A DNA stretch of 64,000 bases from assembly GCA_900708905.1 (NCBI GenBank), contig CAADRB010000020.1:1998644-2062643 (forward strand), given 5' to 3'. The notes under the pieces are model-generated. The model did not search any database and was not told the DNA's origin. It saw nothing but the letters and a program-made list of their open reading frames with translations. Of the stretch, positions 48,890 through 61,200 are shown piece by piece (within the stretch, counting starts at the first letter, position 1; every line of letters begins with the position of its first letter). The DNA comes from Hymenolepis diminuta (lineage: Eukaryota; Platyhelminthes; Cestoda; Cyclophyllidea; Hymenolepididae). The position numbers and the translations under genes were made by a program.

Positions 48890-49340
48890 TAATCCTCAGC
48901 GATGCAAAAAAGTTTCTATTTTCATCGTCGGAAAGCAAATGAAATTGGATGATAATAAATCTAACAGATAATTAAGGAAAGGGCATCAAAATGATCTCAA
49001 TAGTCAGTTTAGAGTACCGAAAAATCCTTCATTGGGATTTTGAATCCTGGTTTGCAAACTTTAATTAATGGGTATTTCATGTCCCGTGATTTAAAATTCT
49101 TTATTTCTGAGCAACTTCTTGTCCACGATATCCAGTTCCTATTGACCAGTTGTCTAATCATGTGAGGGTTCGTCTTGTTATTTCAATTCGTTTTTTTCTT
49201 CCAAGGGTTAAGAAAGTAGAATGATCTTACATGATATCAATCGGATAACGTGATCTCAGTATGACAGAGTTGGGATAGTTAAAATTTTATAACTTAACCA
49301 AGCAAAGAGCAGTAAGTCAGAATATGATGACGGTAAAATT
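48890..49340 (+). repeat. Dispersed repeat family B, copy 2
   Basis: Matches 31160-31560: GGAAAGCAAATGAAATTGG, CTTGTCCACGATATCCAG, CTATTGACCAGTTGTCTAATC, TTATTTCAATTCG and AGAGCAGTAAG occur in the same order. Divergence is large, so the insertions are old. Confidence 0.55.
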
Positions 49341-50739
49341 TAACTTCTGCCTTTTCATCAAGATATCGGAGAAGGAAAACATTCTGGCGAATTTCCGCTG
49401 AAGAAGGGTATAAAGAAGAGCCGCTAATATAACGGCAATATGTTAAAACTATAATTGATATCACCGGCGTAATATAGTTAGAGGTCCACTGAGATTATGG
49501 CTTTTTTGCTCTGAACAATTTGGACGAGAATGGGAAGCACATAATTTTAACAAAGTCTCTCGTGTATGTAGCTTATACTTACCGGATTAACTAGTTAGCA
49601 ATAATGGGATCTCATTCCACGACACGAATATGCAAGAACAGCAATCCAATAATTCAATTCCCGAGCTATGGGTTCTGCTCGTTGTATCAGAAATATGCGA
49701 ATTCGTGCATTTTCGATATCGAGAAAAAGTGTGGTAGCTTACCCAACCTTTTCAATTTTATAAAATATGTAATTAACGTAATTAGTCAATATTATATGAA
49801 ATGTGATATGTAAGGATGAGTATGGATTAATTGAATAATGTGTATTAAGGTCTATCCTAAAAATACTCGACACATACATGATTAGTATTACAATGCAAGA
49901 GACATGTGGTTTTAACGTAAATAATGAGTTTCATGAAATACTGAAGTCAATAATTAGTTTAACCAGTTGATAATGTCTAGGTCACAGAATCATTAATGTT
50001 GCAACCGGACAAAGCTTCAGTGGTGATTTTCCATGTGGCGGAACTTGTATTTTTGTGCCCAAAATAATTTCAATCTGTCCAGAAGCTTGAATACGGGAAA
50101 CGAAACTTCTTCGATAATAAACAACAAGATCTAGATGACACAAGACCCCAAACCTACATGTACTTTATTGCCTACTACTAACCGAACAGTCATTTGCACT
50201 TTATTTGAGATAATCTATGATTTCAGATCACTAAAATAAGCCAAAGTTTTACACCGCTTTTAGTAATAAAATTAGCTACTTATTTATTGGTGCAAAAAGG
50301 GTAGCTAATACAAGGTATAAATTTAAACTTCGAGACTGTAGTATATTCCACGTAAAAAGTAAAACGAAAATTTTTATTAATACTGAAAAGCATACAAAAT
50401 GGTAATATACGTACTAGTAGGTATGGTAGGTGCAGCACAGTAGATAGCAGAGTCGTTTTAGATGTACGTTTGATTCTGCAAGGTAGTTACCAAAGTAACA
50501 GAAATTGTACGTGGTGTTGTCAACAGTATTAAGAGGTAGATTAGTGCAATATTTACCGCTATTATGCTAGATGTATAGCGGATACAGAAGCGTATATCAA
50601 CTATTAAGATACATCTGTCGCAACCGGGGTAATCAGTGTGCTGCATCTACCCTGCACTAAGAACTACTGTGCCAACTGTCCAGATGTATCTCCATTACAC
50701 CTGTGGGTACCTTGATATTTACTCTGCCTTAGAAGTAGG

Positions 50740-50870
50740 AATACGGAAGATGCAGAACAGTAGTTGCCACAGTAGTCGGTGTGAGGTGGATGCAGACAGT
50801 TGATACTTCGGATGGTAAACGTAGTTGTCATAGTAGAATAGTGTGCGGTAAATGCAACACGGGGATACCA
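50740..50870 (+). repeat. Degenerate tandem repeat, about 61-bp unit
   Basis: TAGTTGCCACAGTAG at 50761 recurs as TAGTTGTCATAGTAG at 50822, each followed by a GTGTG-GGT-ATGCA block. Weaker echoes (GGTAGTTACCAAAGTA, GGTGCAGCACAGTAG) between 50.4 and 50.5 kb suggest a longer eroded array. Confidence 0.5.
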
Positions 50871-53349
50871 CGGTTGTGGTAGACATATCGTAGAGGTAAC
50901 AAGATATTTTCCATAGATAACTCCTCGGTTGTTTGATTTCCCAGCCTATATTGACAAGTGCTTGTTCCTTTCTTTTGAAAATCGGCTGCTTATTGGATTA
51001 CGCCTGCATACTAAAGTAAAGGAGTATGGTGAATTTCCGTATGAAATTTTTGAAGATTTAGAAGGACGAAGTGAGATCTGCTTTGTAGGTTCGGCTGATT
51101 TGAAGACACTGATATCTGCCCATTGTATTAAATCCATGTGAATTTGTGGAGGCCCGGACCTGGTTGGCCAGTTTTATATGGAGTTGAAATTTCTTCGAGG
51201 ATTTCGTTGCTCATGGCTCCGATGCTGAACTTTTGTTAACGCAGTTTTAGTTGATTTGCCACTTCGTTAAACCCCATCTTCGTGACCATTTGAATCACTT
51301 GTTTTTGCACACCCTTAGTTCTCTCTCCTCGTTCAAGACTGAAATATCACCAGCAGGGCCCGGAGGTCCTTGGGAGTGTTCACGCATAACAGGACAGAAC
51401 TGCGCTATGTGGAATTCCGTCGTCAGATTGACGGGTGTGGAGGTTTAACTGTTGTTATTTATGTCTAAGGATTCTGCTGTTTGCGAAAGTGCATCGCGGA
51501 TAGGTTTTGACTTTGCAGTGTTTCCTTCTTTTACAAGTTGTTTATGAGTCTGCAGTGATTCAGCTGAATACTGGAGGGACCGTTTGTGCACCTTGATTCA
51601 CAACTTTCGCCTACGTTCTGATTCTGGCTCCCAGTGTGTTCCATGATGGGCGTTTTGAGGTCAACGTAAAGTGTTGTGGAGGATTTCTCGGTAACATATA
51701 TCATAACGCCTACGACTTCCGGAAGGAGACAGAAATATCGGGCTTCTCAACTGATTATTTCGTAGACGCTAAATTTGGCACTGGATCAAAACAATACGTA
51801 GCACGCAGAACCACAGATAGAGCGACTGGCTTTGATTAATCAACTAATTTTGTGCTTATTAACAGCAATAATATCAATTACATAATTTGGAAAAATTAAC
51901 TAAACAGTAAACTAACTATAAAATTGATTTTAGATAACAATGAAAGACGAAAGTCAAAGAACTAAGATAAGTCAAGATTTAAGGGGAAACGAGATATCGA
52001 AGTTGGGATAGTTTTACGAAAGATGAAGCGCAGTGGTGAGCACATTAGCATGTTTACGGTTAGTTTAATAGGGCATTTGCCACCTTTAGATCTTCTAAGT
52101 TCTCTGTTGTATGCCAATTGTTGAGGTAAAAGTCATACAGTAGATTTCTTGCAGCTTTCATCTTTGCAGAGGTACAGCAGATTCGATACAATATTTGTAA
52201 TCGCCTTGAGTAATTACAATTCAGCTATGAATCATTTTGCTTTTTTTGCTTTTGCTTTATTTTTGATTTTCTTCGATAGTAATATTTGGACATATACTAT
52301 CCTGCAGTTTCTTCACTCTCTCTAAAGTTTTGATGCAAATATCGAGGAATTTTGCACTGTGATGCCTTTGTTCGATTATGCGTTTGTAACATTTAAGTGA
52401 CAATATCGGTGACAAGATTTTCCCGCTTAAACGAACATTACCGAAAAGAAATTTTTAGCCTAAATTATTAGATCAATTTCAGCAATCTATTTTAAATGTT
52501 TAATTCCACATTTCCCTTATTTCACTAAAATAGATTTGAATTTAACAGTAGTATATTGCAAAATTATTTAAATTAGCTAGCAATCTGTCCGATATTTGTA
52601 CCTGCCTATAAACCTCAAGCGTCTTACATGTAACCTGGCAACTTTGCTGGACCAAACTGAAGTATACGTTTGTACGCAAAAATGGACCAATGGGAAGGCC
52701 GAGCTGAGAGCTATATGGTCATCGGTCGCTATCGCTGTTGTTGGAATTGGGCGGAAATGAGGCAAAGGGCTGCCTGTTCTTGCCATTCGTAATCTTTATG
52801 ATTCTTGGTCCTCATTTCCATCTTTCATGCTCATATAGACTTTATGTCCTATCACATTTACTTGACTTATCTATTTAAATCACACTACCCATAAGATATT
52901 ACATTAGGCGGACGCTCATTAAACAAGATCCTGATGTCTCATTCGAAGAAACTTGATCAATATTAATCGGTTACTGTTCCATTAAAGATTCGAGTCATGC
53001 TGAAGATATACAGTAGTTAATAATAATTTTATTGAGGAAAAAAGTGAAAGGTGGAGACTTCTACAAAGAAAAGTTAAAAATTTTATTTGAGATAACGAAT
53101 AATTTAGTGGCCCGTTACACTTTATTGAATACATGATTGATTCATATATCTTCGCCGTTTTAATTGTCAGATGACGATTTTTATTGGTTGTTCAACCGTG
53201 GAAAAGGGATGCAAAAAACGACCCCATTTACGCTTTCTCTTTCCCTACGCTCATTTACAGTTCTTATTTCCACTTTGATCTTTTCATCTCATAGTTTGTG
53301 CCAAATTCACCATCGCAACCCACTTTGCACTCATGCTGCGCTGATACTT

Positions 53350-53560
53350 ATCTCCTATCCTCCCAATTCTCAATTTCTCTCCTCCTTTCTCACTTCTCTC
53401 TTTTTTACGGTTTTACGATACTCCCACGGTCCAACTCAATTCTTGCTCTTCTGATTTAGAAAGGACGATTGTATTCTGTTAGTCTTTTAGAAGATCATTA
53501 GTCCTGCAAGGGGATATTTCCTTCTTCTATCTTCTTCGTCTTCAAGGACCCTTTTCCTTG
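53350..53560 (+). repeat. Dispersed repeat family A, copy 3
   Basis: Pyrimidine-rich lead, then GGTCCAACTCAATTCTTGC, ATTTAGAAAGGACGATTGT, TTTTAGAAGATCATTAGTCC and TGCAAGGGGATATTTCC. It shares order and wording with copies at 13.8 and 40.1 kb. Confidence 0.6.
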
Positions 53561-53979
53561 AAAATTTCAGTTTAAGTTGGTACTTAGTTTGAAAACTAGT
53601 CAGCGAAGAATTGGATCAGGATATTTACAGAATTGAGTCCCAACTTCTTCTTATCCTCACAAACATGACTCGAGCCATGGATATCGTCTAAGAGCTTTGT
53701 CACAATAAAAGAATGGCCAGGCAATGTCACGTAATTGAAGGATGAATCTTTCTTCTTCATAATATTTATCTTACATACTCTCTAATCATCACTAAATTTG
53801 ATTATCTTGTCCTTATAGTAATGTCCGTAAACTTTTAACCTTTTCTGACCCAAGCACTCCATAGACAAACATCGTGTCCTCAGCTGGCCTACGTCTCATC
53901 GATCGGAAAAGGTAAGCATACCTCGGACGATAGTAGCAGACACCGCATGGTCGGCCTTGCTATTAGCCAGTCTTGTTCT

Positions 53980-54240
53980 GCACTGGCCCTTCCTTTTCGT
54001 ATAACCGTCCCGACCAATTAAAGCACGCATACGATTATATCCTTATGCGTGTCCTCACCCAAAGTGTCAATTATAAATAGCCTCCATCAGACACACACAC
54101 GACACCAAGGGACCCTAGCTCGTCCAACGCCTCTTCCATAGCTCAGTCCTTCTCCTCCAATTCCCTACTTTTCCCCTGAGACTGTGTACTGAGTTTTGTT
54201 CAATACAACCTGGTCAACGCAATCCTTGGTGTTCTGTACT
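53980..54240 (+). mobile_element. LTR-like element (solo LTR or TRIM), plus strand
   Basis: GC-richer block with GCGTGTCCTCACCCAAAGTG, a TATA box (TATAAATAG, 54072), a pyrimidine-rich leader, GTTTTGTTCAATACAA (poly(A)-region-like), CCTGGTCAACGC and CCTTGGTGTTCTG (54224). It parallels the minus-strand element at 35.8-36.1 kb. Directly downstream are three 18-bp units beginning CTGGTG. No gag or pol was recognised nearby. Confidence 0.55.
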
Positions 54241-54273
54241 GTTGGTGTACTGTTAGCCATCTGCCGCTACATA

Positions 54274-54327
54274 CTGGTGACCCTCAACAATCTGGTGGCC
54301 CTCTACAAACTGGTGACTCTGCCACTA
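54274..54327 (+). repeat. Three 18-bp tandem units (CTGGTGRCYCT...)
   Basis: CTGGTGACCCTCAACAAT at 54274, CTGGTGGCCCTCTACAAA at 54292 and CTGGTGACTCTGCCACTA at 54310, exactly 18 bp apart. Each has a TGG-initial segment like a retroelement primer binding site. They lie about 40 bp past the apparent LTR 3' end. Confidence 0.75.
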
Positions 54328-55200
54328 CATAGTATTCCCCCTGCTTCTTACTTACTAGTCGAGTTTAGGATACAGTACTGACCAACTCCAAACTTTTCTA
54401 GCCATGTCTGCGTTGACTCATCCCACCTACATGATAACAAATCATCATTGCATCAAAACTGGACATTCAAACGAGATATTCCCTAAGAAAGTTCTGCTTT
54501 GCCCTTCTTGATAGGTACTCTTCTCCTCAACTTAAATATCTTTAGTGCTGCTAAACTTAGCAATAATCGATTGCTTCAGTAGCTAATTTCAACAATGCAT
54601 TATTCATAAAGTCCCATTGTGTGTCCCGAAGTGGTTTATTCTAATAACCAGAATAAGATAATTAAGTGATCCTTAACTGAACGCTGTAAGGGTTCAGCTT
54701 CCCCATGGCGATGTCCGGAACTATTCCACCTGTTCATACTACCCTTCCTCTATGGGACTATACAAAACCTATTACACCATATATACTAGGGGGGAAGGGG
54801 GACACGCACACACACGCTTGTCAATTACCGGCTCTTTCACTTCCTTCTCATCTCTCTCCCACCCTCTTGAATCCTTGTTGCAGTTCGTTCAATACATTTT
54901 GGTTTTCAGATCTAAAACCGATGTAAGCTCTTAACAAACACTGTTGTTGCTATTGTTAGTTGTTACCCTAACTGCAACGAAATACAACATTTCGAGAGAG
55001 ATCTACACTGTATCGAAAAGTGGAAATTGTGAAAGGTACATATAACGTAGCGTCCACACAATTTCGGGATTGTGAATTCAACAAAAATACATATACAGAT
55101 ATCAAGTAAGTAGAAGTTGTTGCAATTCTAGAATAGTCATGGAGCAGCATCACCAATCTGGAAAGAAGATACACGGAAAAAGTCCTTCGTCTGCCTCAAC

Positions 55201-58200
55201 CTAAGGACTAGGATTCGAACCTGTCCGACTAACATTTGCGGAGAAGAGAAGTAGAAGACCCATGAATACAAAAAAGCACACAGGAAGGACAAGACCTGTG
55301 ACTCTTCGAAATTGAAAGAGTCGTGATTTGCTGGTTCCGTATCGAAGTATTCCAAAGGAGAATCGCTTCAAAACACGGTGAAAACGCGAGAAAAGGTTCA
55401 ATCTACTGAAAATATAGCCGAAGGCGAAGAGCACAATGCCGAAGAAAATGAAGAGGTTAGTGGCATCGGAGTCTAAGCAGTTGGCATTTTTACGAGTGGC
55501 AAGGAAGGAATCATCAGCGTATTCATCTAGGAAGACACGAGGCGGATTGATATCAGCATTTGGGGGAAGTGGACACATACCTGGGCCGCTAGTCACTCCC
55601 ACTCGGACACCGCGTCTGAAATGGTGAAAGTTGCTACTGATTAACAATTTATTAGTAGTATGTGTATTATGAGACGCATATACCCCAAGTAAGCGCTTTT
55701 ATCAGTGAAATGCAAGAGTTTTAGAGTAAGAGAAGTAACCTGGGACTATTGTAATTCTAACCACATTTACTACTTGAAAGCATGATATTAAGACGAGACA
55801 GGGTCTAAACTAATACCGTACCACGTGATCGGTTACGGAGTCAAGTATTGATAATTCAAAGTGAAAGTAACTTACCGTAAAAGTCGACAACGCATTTCTT
55901 CCAATCTTGGCGCGAATTCATCAGTGTCGGGCGATTTATAGTTCCAAAGTCGTTCAGCTATTGCACAAACAACAGGCCTGAGAAAGAAGAAAAATAAAAT
56001 CCGTCAAACTACTGATAATAACTAAGTAGTATATGACTAAGTAGTATGACTAAGTAACACACCAAATCCGCTGAATCACAGTCTCATCCGACTGCCATTC
56101 GTTCCACATGCAGGCTTCACCACCGATTACGCTGTTACTTTTGTTTGTGTCAAAAATGTCATCAAGATCTTGCTCTAGATCCAAAAATACAATATGGTAC
56201 ATTAAAGACGACATGAGTAACTCAGCTTTCTATTTAATTCATTTGCGTAAATGTATATCTCCATTAAAGAATGTTTTAGATAGACCTTCAGGCTTTCTCA
56301 CAATAATTTATCTAATTAATTTGATTTCCGCCTCCTTTACTTGGCTTTACGTATGACTAATCTCTCGACCTTTAACCTGTTTCTTAATTTTTCCACTTTA
56401 TCTAACACTTACTCTGATAAATAACCAAAATTTCAAATCCTAGTTGATAGGTCGAAATCTTGTCTTTTTTCCTAACACAGATACCCTACCGACGCCACAA
56501 TCTTAAAGCTTGTAAGGGCAATTGCTAGGCCACTTTTTTTCCTGCAATTCTGAGATGTGGAGAGATGTAGATGTAAAGAGTAGAAACGGGATATTAATTG
56601 GATGAACCGTTTTATGATAATCGACCTTCAAGAGTTTAAATAAACACAAAACGAAGGTAATAATCAAAGGAAATCTCCCAATCAGAGGACCACTGACTTC
56701 CAGTCACCAGCTGAATCAAGTTTACCTTGTCCTTAATCATAAACTGATAATGCGATTTCAACTCAATATAAAATAAATCAAACCTAAGATACGAATTGGA
56801 AAGCAGGCACATAGCATTCAATATAGTATTTACCCAGGGGAGGATAAAGGCAAATTTGAAGATTCCAATCTTAAAATAAGGATTTCCATATAACTCCAGT
56901 CCCAAGATAAATAGGTGAGAATCGCAGTAGCAATTGGTTACCAGGAGCGAGGGTTCGCATTATTTTGCGTTTTCTTAATCTCACTCGGTTCAAACACATC
57001 TAACGGCAGAATAAAACTAACACCTAAAATTGATCGAGCTTCAAAAATTAGGCGCAGACGCAACTCTCCTCTTTAGAGTTGCAGAGCCATTACTAGACGT
57101 AAACTGGTGAAATTTTTTCCATCTAGTTTTCAAGATAGCCTGCATGCATCGTAAAACTTTACAAGCAATTAAGGAATATCTTAACTCTTGATTTCAACCT
57201 AGAACCGATCTTACAAAAAGCTCGCATTCCACCTCCATTCTTGTTGACCGCGATCGGCCATCCGCCCCGCTGCACAGGTATTGATGAGCGATGACCTAGT
57301 AACCTCTTATTTGACAGACTACACATTTCCCTCTACACTGTCGTTGCGTAGTATGCTATAAGTTATTCTGTCCCGTTTTGTCTTCTTCGCCCTCAATTTT
57401 CCCCTTTACTTGGATGTATAGCGCAAATTTGGTCTTATCCTCCCTCAAGTACTTAAGCTGATAAGCTGATGTCTACATATTCCATTAGATTTCTCATATC
57501 TCAAAAGATTTATCCTGAGATATAAATAACATCTTCCTACATTCTTCTGAAATTTCTCCGAAAAAACTTACTTGGAAAGAGATTGTTCTCATAATACGTT
57601 ATCCATTCAGAAGGCCAAAAATAGGAATCCAAGTACCAGCCCTTAGAAATAATAGACGGGAAGCCAAAATATCCAGGTGTCCAGGATAAATCTTTCCATA
57701 GGTGAATCACGGAATTGTTGGGCAGCTAAGCACAGAAAAGCGTCATAGACCGAAAATCACAGTACCTTAAGACCCGATTCAAAGGCTTCCTGCCAGAATA
57801 TAAACTTCCTCCCTCCAGTCATGGAAGACTTCTTAGCAAATGCTTGGATACTGTTCAACAACTTCACAGTGAAGAGCTTTATTGCGTCGATAGATGTTTG
57901 CAATTGGTGGTCGGAGAGATAGTTTTGTATATGAGGGTTGGTTTCTCTGAAACAAAGTAAAAAAAATTCACTCATTAAATGTAGGAAATAGAGAATTAAT
58001 TCATAGAAAAACTCACAGGCAACTGAATTCAACTTCATCAAAGCCCATATGAAGGTAGCTTTCGGGAAAAAGCTCAATAATTTCTTTGAAAAATTTCACA
58101 AGGAGATCTAGAGTTTCTTCTTTAGTTGGATCAAGACCACCATAATAAGGCGAGTCATAGTCTGTTTCATAACATTTGGCGAAGAGCTCGGGGTGAGAGT

Positions 58201-61200
58201 AGGCCCAGGACCGTGTATGACCTAAATATTTTGTCATAAATTAGACTTACGAGCTAGAACACACAAATGCAGGTTGGTATTTAGATTAAAATATATTGAC
58301 ACAACTTATTCTACGTGCGTTGATCTTTTCCAAAAGGCTAAAACTATTTATGTATTCAACAAACTCACACATATATTTACTATAGCATTTACAACGGTTT
58401 TAGCATCTGATGGAACGTACTGATTGAATAGTTCTGATCTCACGGAACCAATATTATGATATGTTCGGGTTGGTCCAGAATGGATCGACATTGTGTTGAT
58501 ATTATAATCTCAAATAATAAGTTTATATTATTTAAAGATCGTACTTTGTGAGTACGTTTCTTGAATTTCGACATTCTCTTCCAGCTTTTGCTTATGATCT
58601 TTAGTTATGAAGGTCATATTCATAGAAACATGTTCTCTTTAATTCGAAGAGCAGTCTTGAATTGGGACAATTATACCAAAGCTCATCTGTGTCAGCGTAA
58701 AATATTAGGCTAATGGATATATTGACAATTTCTACTTTACGTGCTTCTATCCAAAGAAAAGATTTTTGAACTAACAGCATCCAAGTCGTAGTAAGTAGTT
58801 AAATAAACAGTTACCACCCATAACATCTCCAAATAAATGTTTGCTTAACCCCAAAACATAGATGCAATAAAATATAGTATAGTGTAAAAAGAATACCAGC
58901 TGGTTATTACATATCTATGAAAATAAACTTGCCCATGTCCAGACATACTATTTCTTTCGTTTTCAATCTCAACACCTTAAAATATTTCGGTACAATGAAT
59001 AAAGGGATCAACCGCCATAGATCTCAAATCTCGTCTTGCACTTACTCCAACTAATCCGTCCTTTCAAATAGTATATTTGATCAACCGGAGTTAATATTAT
59101 CGAGAAATTGTCTGCTAATCCCAATTATTTTCGTTTTTTTCTCTAGCATCTATGAAATATTTTAAAGATTTAAACCCGATTTTTTATTACATCAATTTCA
59201 TTCTTTTAGCTGCTGTACTGTGAATGGCTGGAATTATCTTTATTAGGTCTAAGTTGTTAAATTTCTTGCTAAAAATAAGATTTATTTTTAAAACAAATAA
59301 AATAAAGCGAAAAAGTTTGAAGAACCTTAATAAGCGAATAGTGTAAATTATTATTATTAATCACTTGGTTTATGTGAAAGAAAACTCTGGCAAACAAAAA
59401 ACGATTGGGTATACGGCGAATGTTCGTAATCAATTATCTAACGTTAAAGGAAATTGCCAAAGTTTAGTAATGCTAACTTTAAATAAATTTCGGGAAAAAG
59501 TGATTTTAAAAGTTCAAAACTTGCCTGGTATGTCGAATTCGGGGATAACTCTGATACCTCGCACTCTCGCGAATTCGATTATTTCTTTGATATCTTCATG
59601 AGTATAAATCATCTTTGGGTGATAAGCTGCCTAAAATGGAAAAGAAAGCATCAGGTGAAGGAAATTCCTCGACTGATTTTGGAAGATCCTTTACAACGCG
59701 CGATATTATATTAATCACTTTTTGCTTTACCAAATAGAATATGCGGATAATTCACTAGGAAACTTCTTTACAGAAGTGCTTTTTTGTTAATTAAAGTCCA
59801 AACGCAGAAGATTGAACACGGAACTACATATATTTTTTCTAAACTAGAACATCCAGATCCGAAAATGGCTGAAAACATTTTACAAGCATTATTTGTATGG
59901 ATGTAATTTCAAATAGTGACAGAAAAAGTGTGTCACTGATTTACAAAAGTACAAAAAGAGAGCGAAACAAAATTTTATCTGTTCTTAACTTTGCTTTTAT
60001 GCGATTTGATTTGTCCCAAAATTTAATCACGTTGTCGCCTCATATAAAAACCACCTTTATTGAAAAAATTGATCATCAAAATGACATTGTATCTTACCCT
60101 TCTGTCCCTTCATATCATACTCTTCTGCTCCTGCGCAAATCATATTTATTAAGAAATGCTCTTGTTTCCTCACTTTAAGGCTTCCTAATTTATTATCTGC
60201 ATAGAAATATTACGAGTTTCCTGGGATCTCTCAGATAATTAACACTAATTCGTATGGTAGTTCAAATTCGATCCACCAAACTGATATCAATAATTTTCCT
60301 ATTTAAGATGAAAAGAAGAGATACATTTATCTTAATCTTCAGTATGTTTTTGCAAGGAACAAAATGGGCATAAAACTTAAATCTCGTTGATAAAATGGCC
60401 CTACCTCTTTGTAGAGTTCGGGGAATGTTTTGCTGGCAAAGGGGAAAGACTGATCATCAACAAGGTGCCAGTGGAAGACATTGAATTTGCTGAATGCCAT
60501 GGCTTCCTAAAAAGAATAATAATATCAGTGCAACTTAGGCTAACGCACTAATTAAACTAACAATTAAAATCAAACAGAAGTCCATATAAATGAGAGGGAT
60601 GAAGAAAGGTTTGATCAAGGAAGACAATTTTGTGGCTGAAAAAAATTACAACCCATCTACCCTATTAAGATATTTGTCTTCGTTTCAACCACAAAAATTG
60701 CGCTGGTAGGTTAATATTAAACAGTCCTTGTTTTACTTCAATCAACCCCAGTCCAAATCTCTAAAAATAAGATATGTTCATTTGACTCAAGTAGAGTAGA
60801 TGGGCATACTCGTCACGCAGTATGTGCTTCAGTTCGTCAATGGGAAAAAGGAACACAAACATGAACGCAAACAAAGCTAATCAATAAATTATAAATGCGC
60901 TTAAAGTGAGAGGACCTCAGATTTTAAACTTGTGTTAAATGTTGACCCAAATCACTGGAATCAATATATTGAAAATGCAATTATAAACATGGAGATAATG
61001 AATTGCCACTACATAGAGGCAGTGCCGACACCCATTAGCATTCTGAAAATCTTTGTCAAAATACACAAGGGTGAAAAGTTCAACCTCACGCTCATGAGTT
61101 CTACAAGTGATAACTCGTTAAACAATTCCGTAGTAATTCCAAGGTCTAATTTATTAGTCGCCTGTTGTCCCAAGCTTACCCATACGGATTTCATGCAACG

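Larger units (their letters stand above)
46940..55200. other. Large intergenic block, repeat-rich, no host gene found
   Basis: 8.3 kb between eL21 and the hexosaminidase 3' end. It holds repeat family B (48.9-49.3 kb), a degenerate tandem repeat (50.74-50.87 kb), repeat family A (53.4 kb) and an LTR-like element (54.0 kb). A GC-richer stretch at 47.76-48.48 kb begins and ends with ATGTGCGCCGGT and may be another element. Short open frames near 50.93-51.14 and 51.64-51.84 kb are not recognised. Confidence 0.6.

Noticed and set aside
50929..51839. Plus-strand open frames of 70 and 67 codons in the intergenic block
   Set aside because: The translations match no family I know, have no shared frame and no promoter context. 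They could be an eroded element but nothing supports a gene.
60780..60880. [10 protein letters not shown] on the minus strand as a hexosaminidase exon
   Set aside because: It superficially resembled the LPLSSIL segment, but no donor restores the frame. The exon at 62775-62665 supplies this segment with exact phase.
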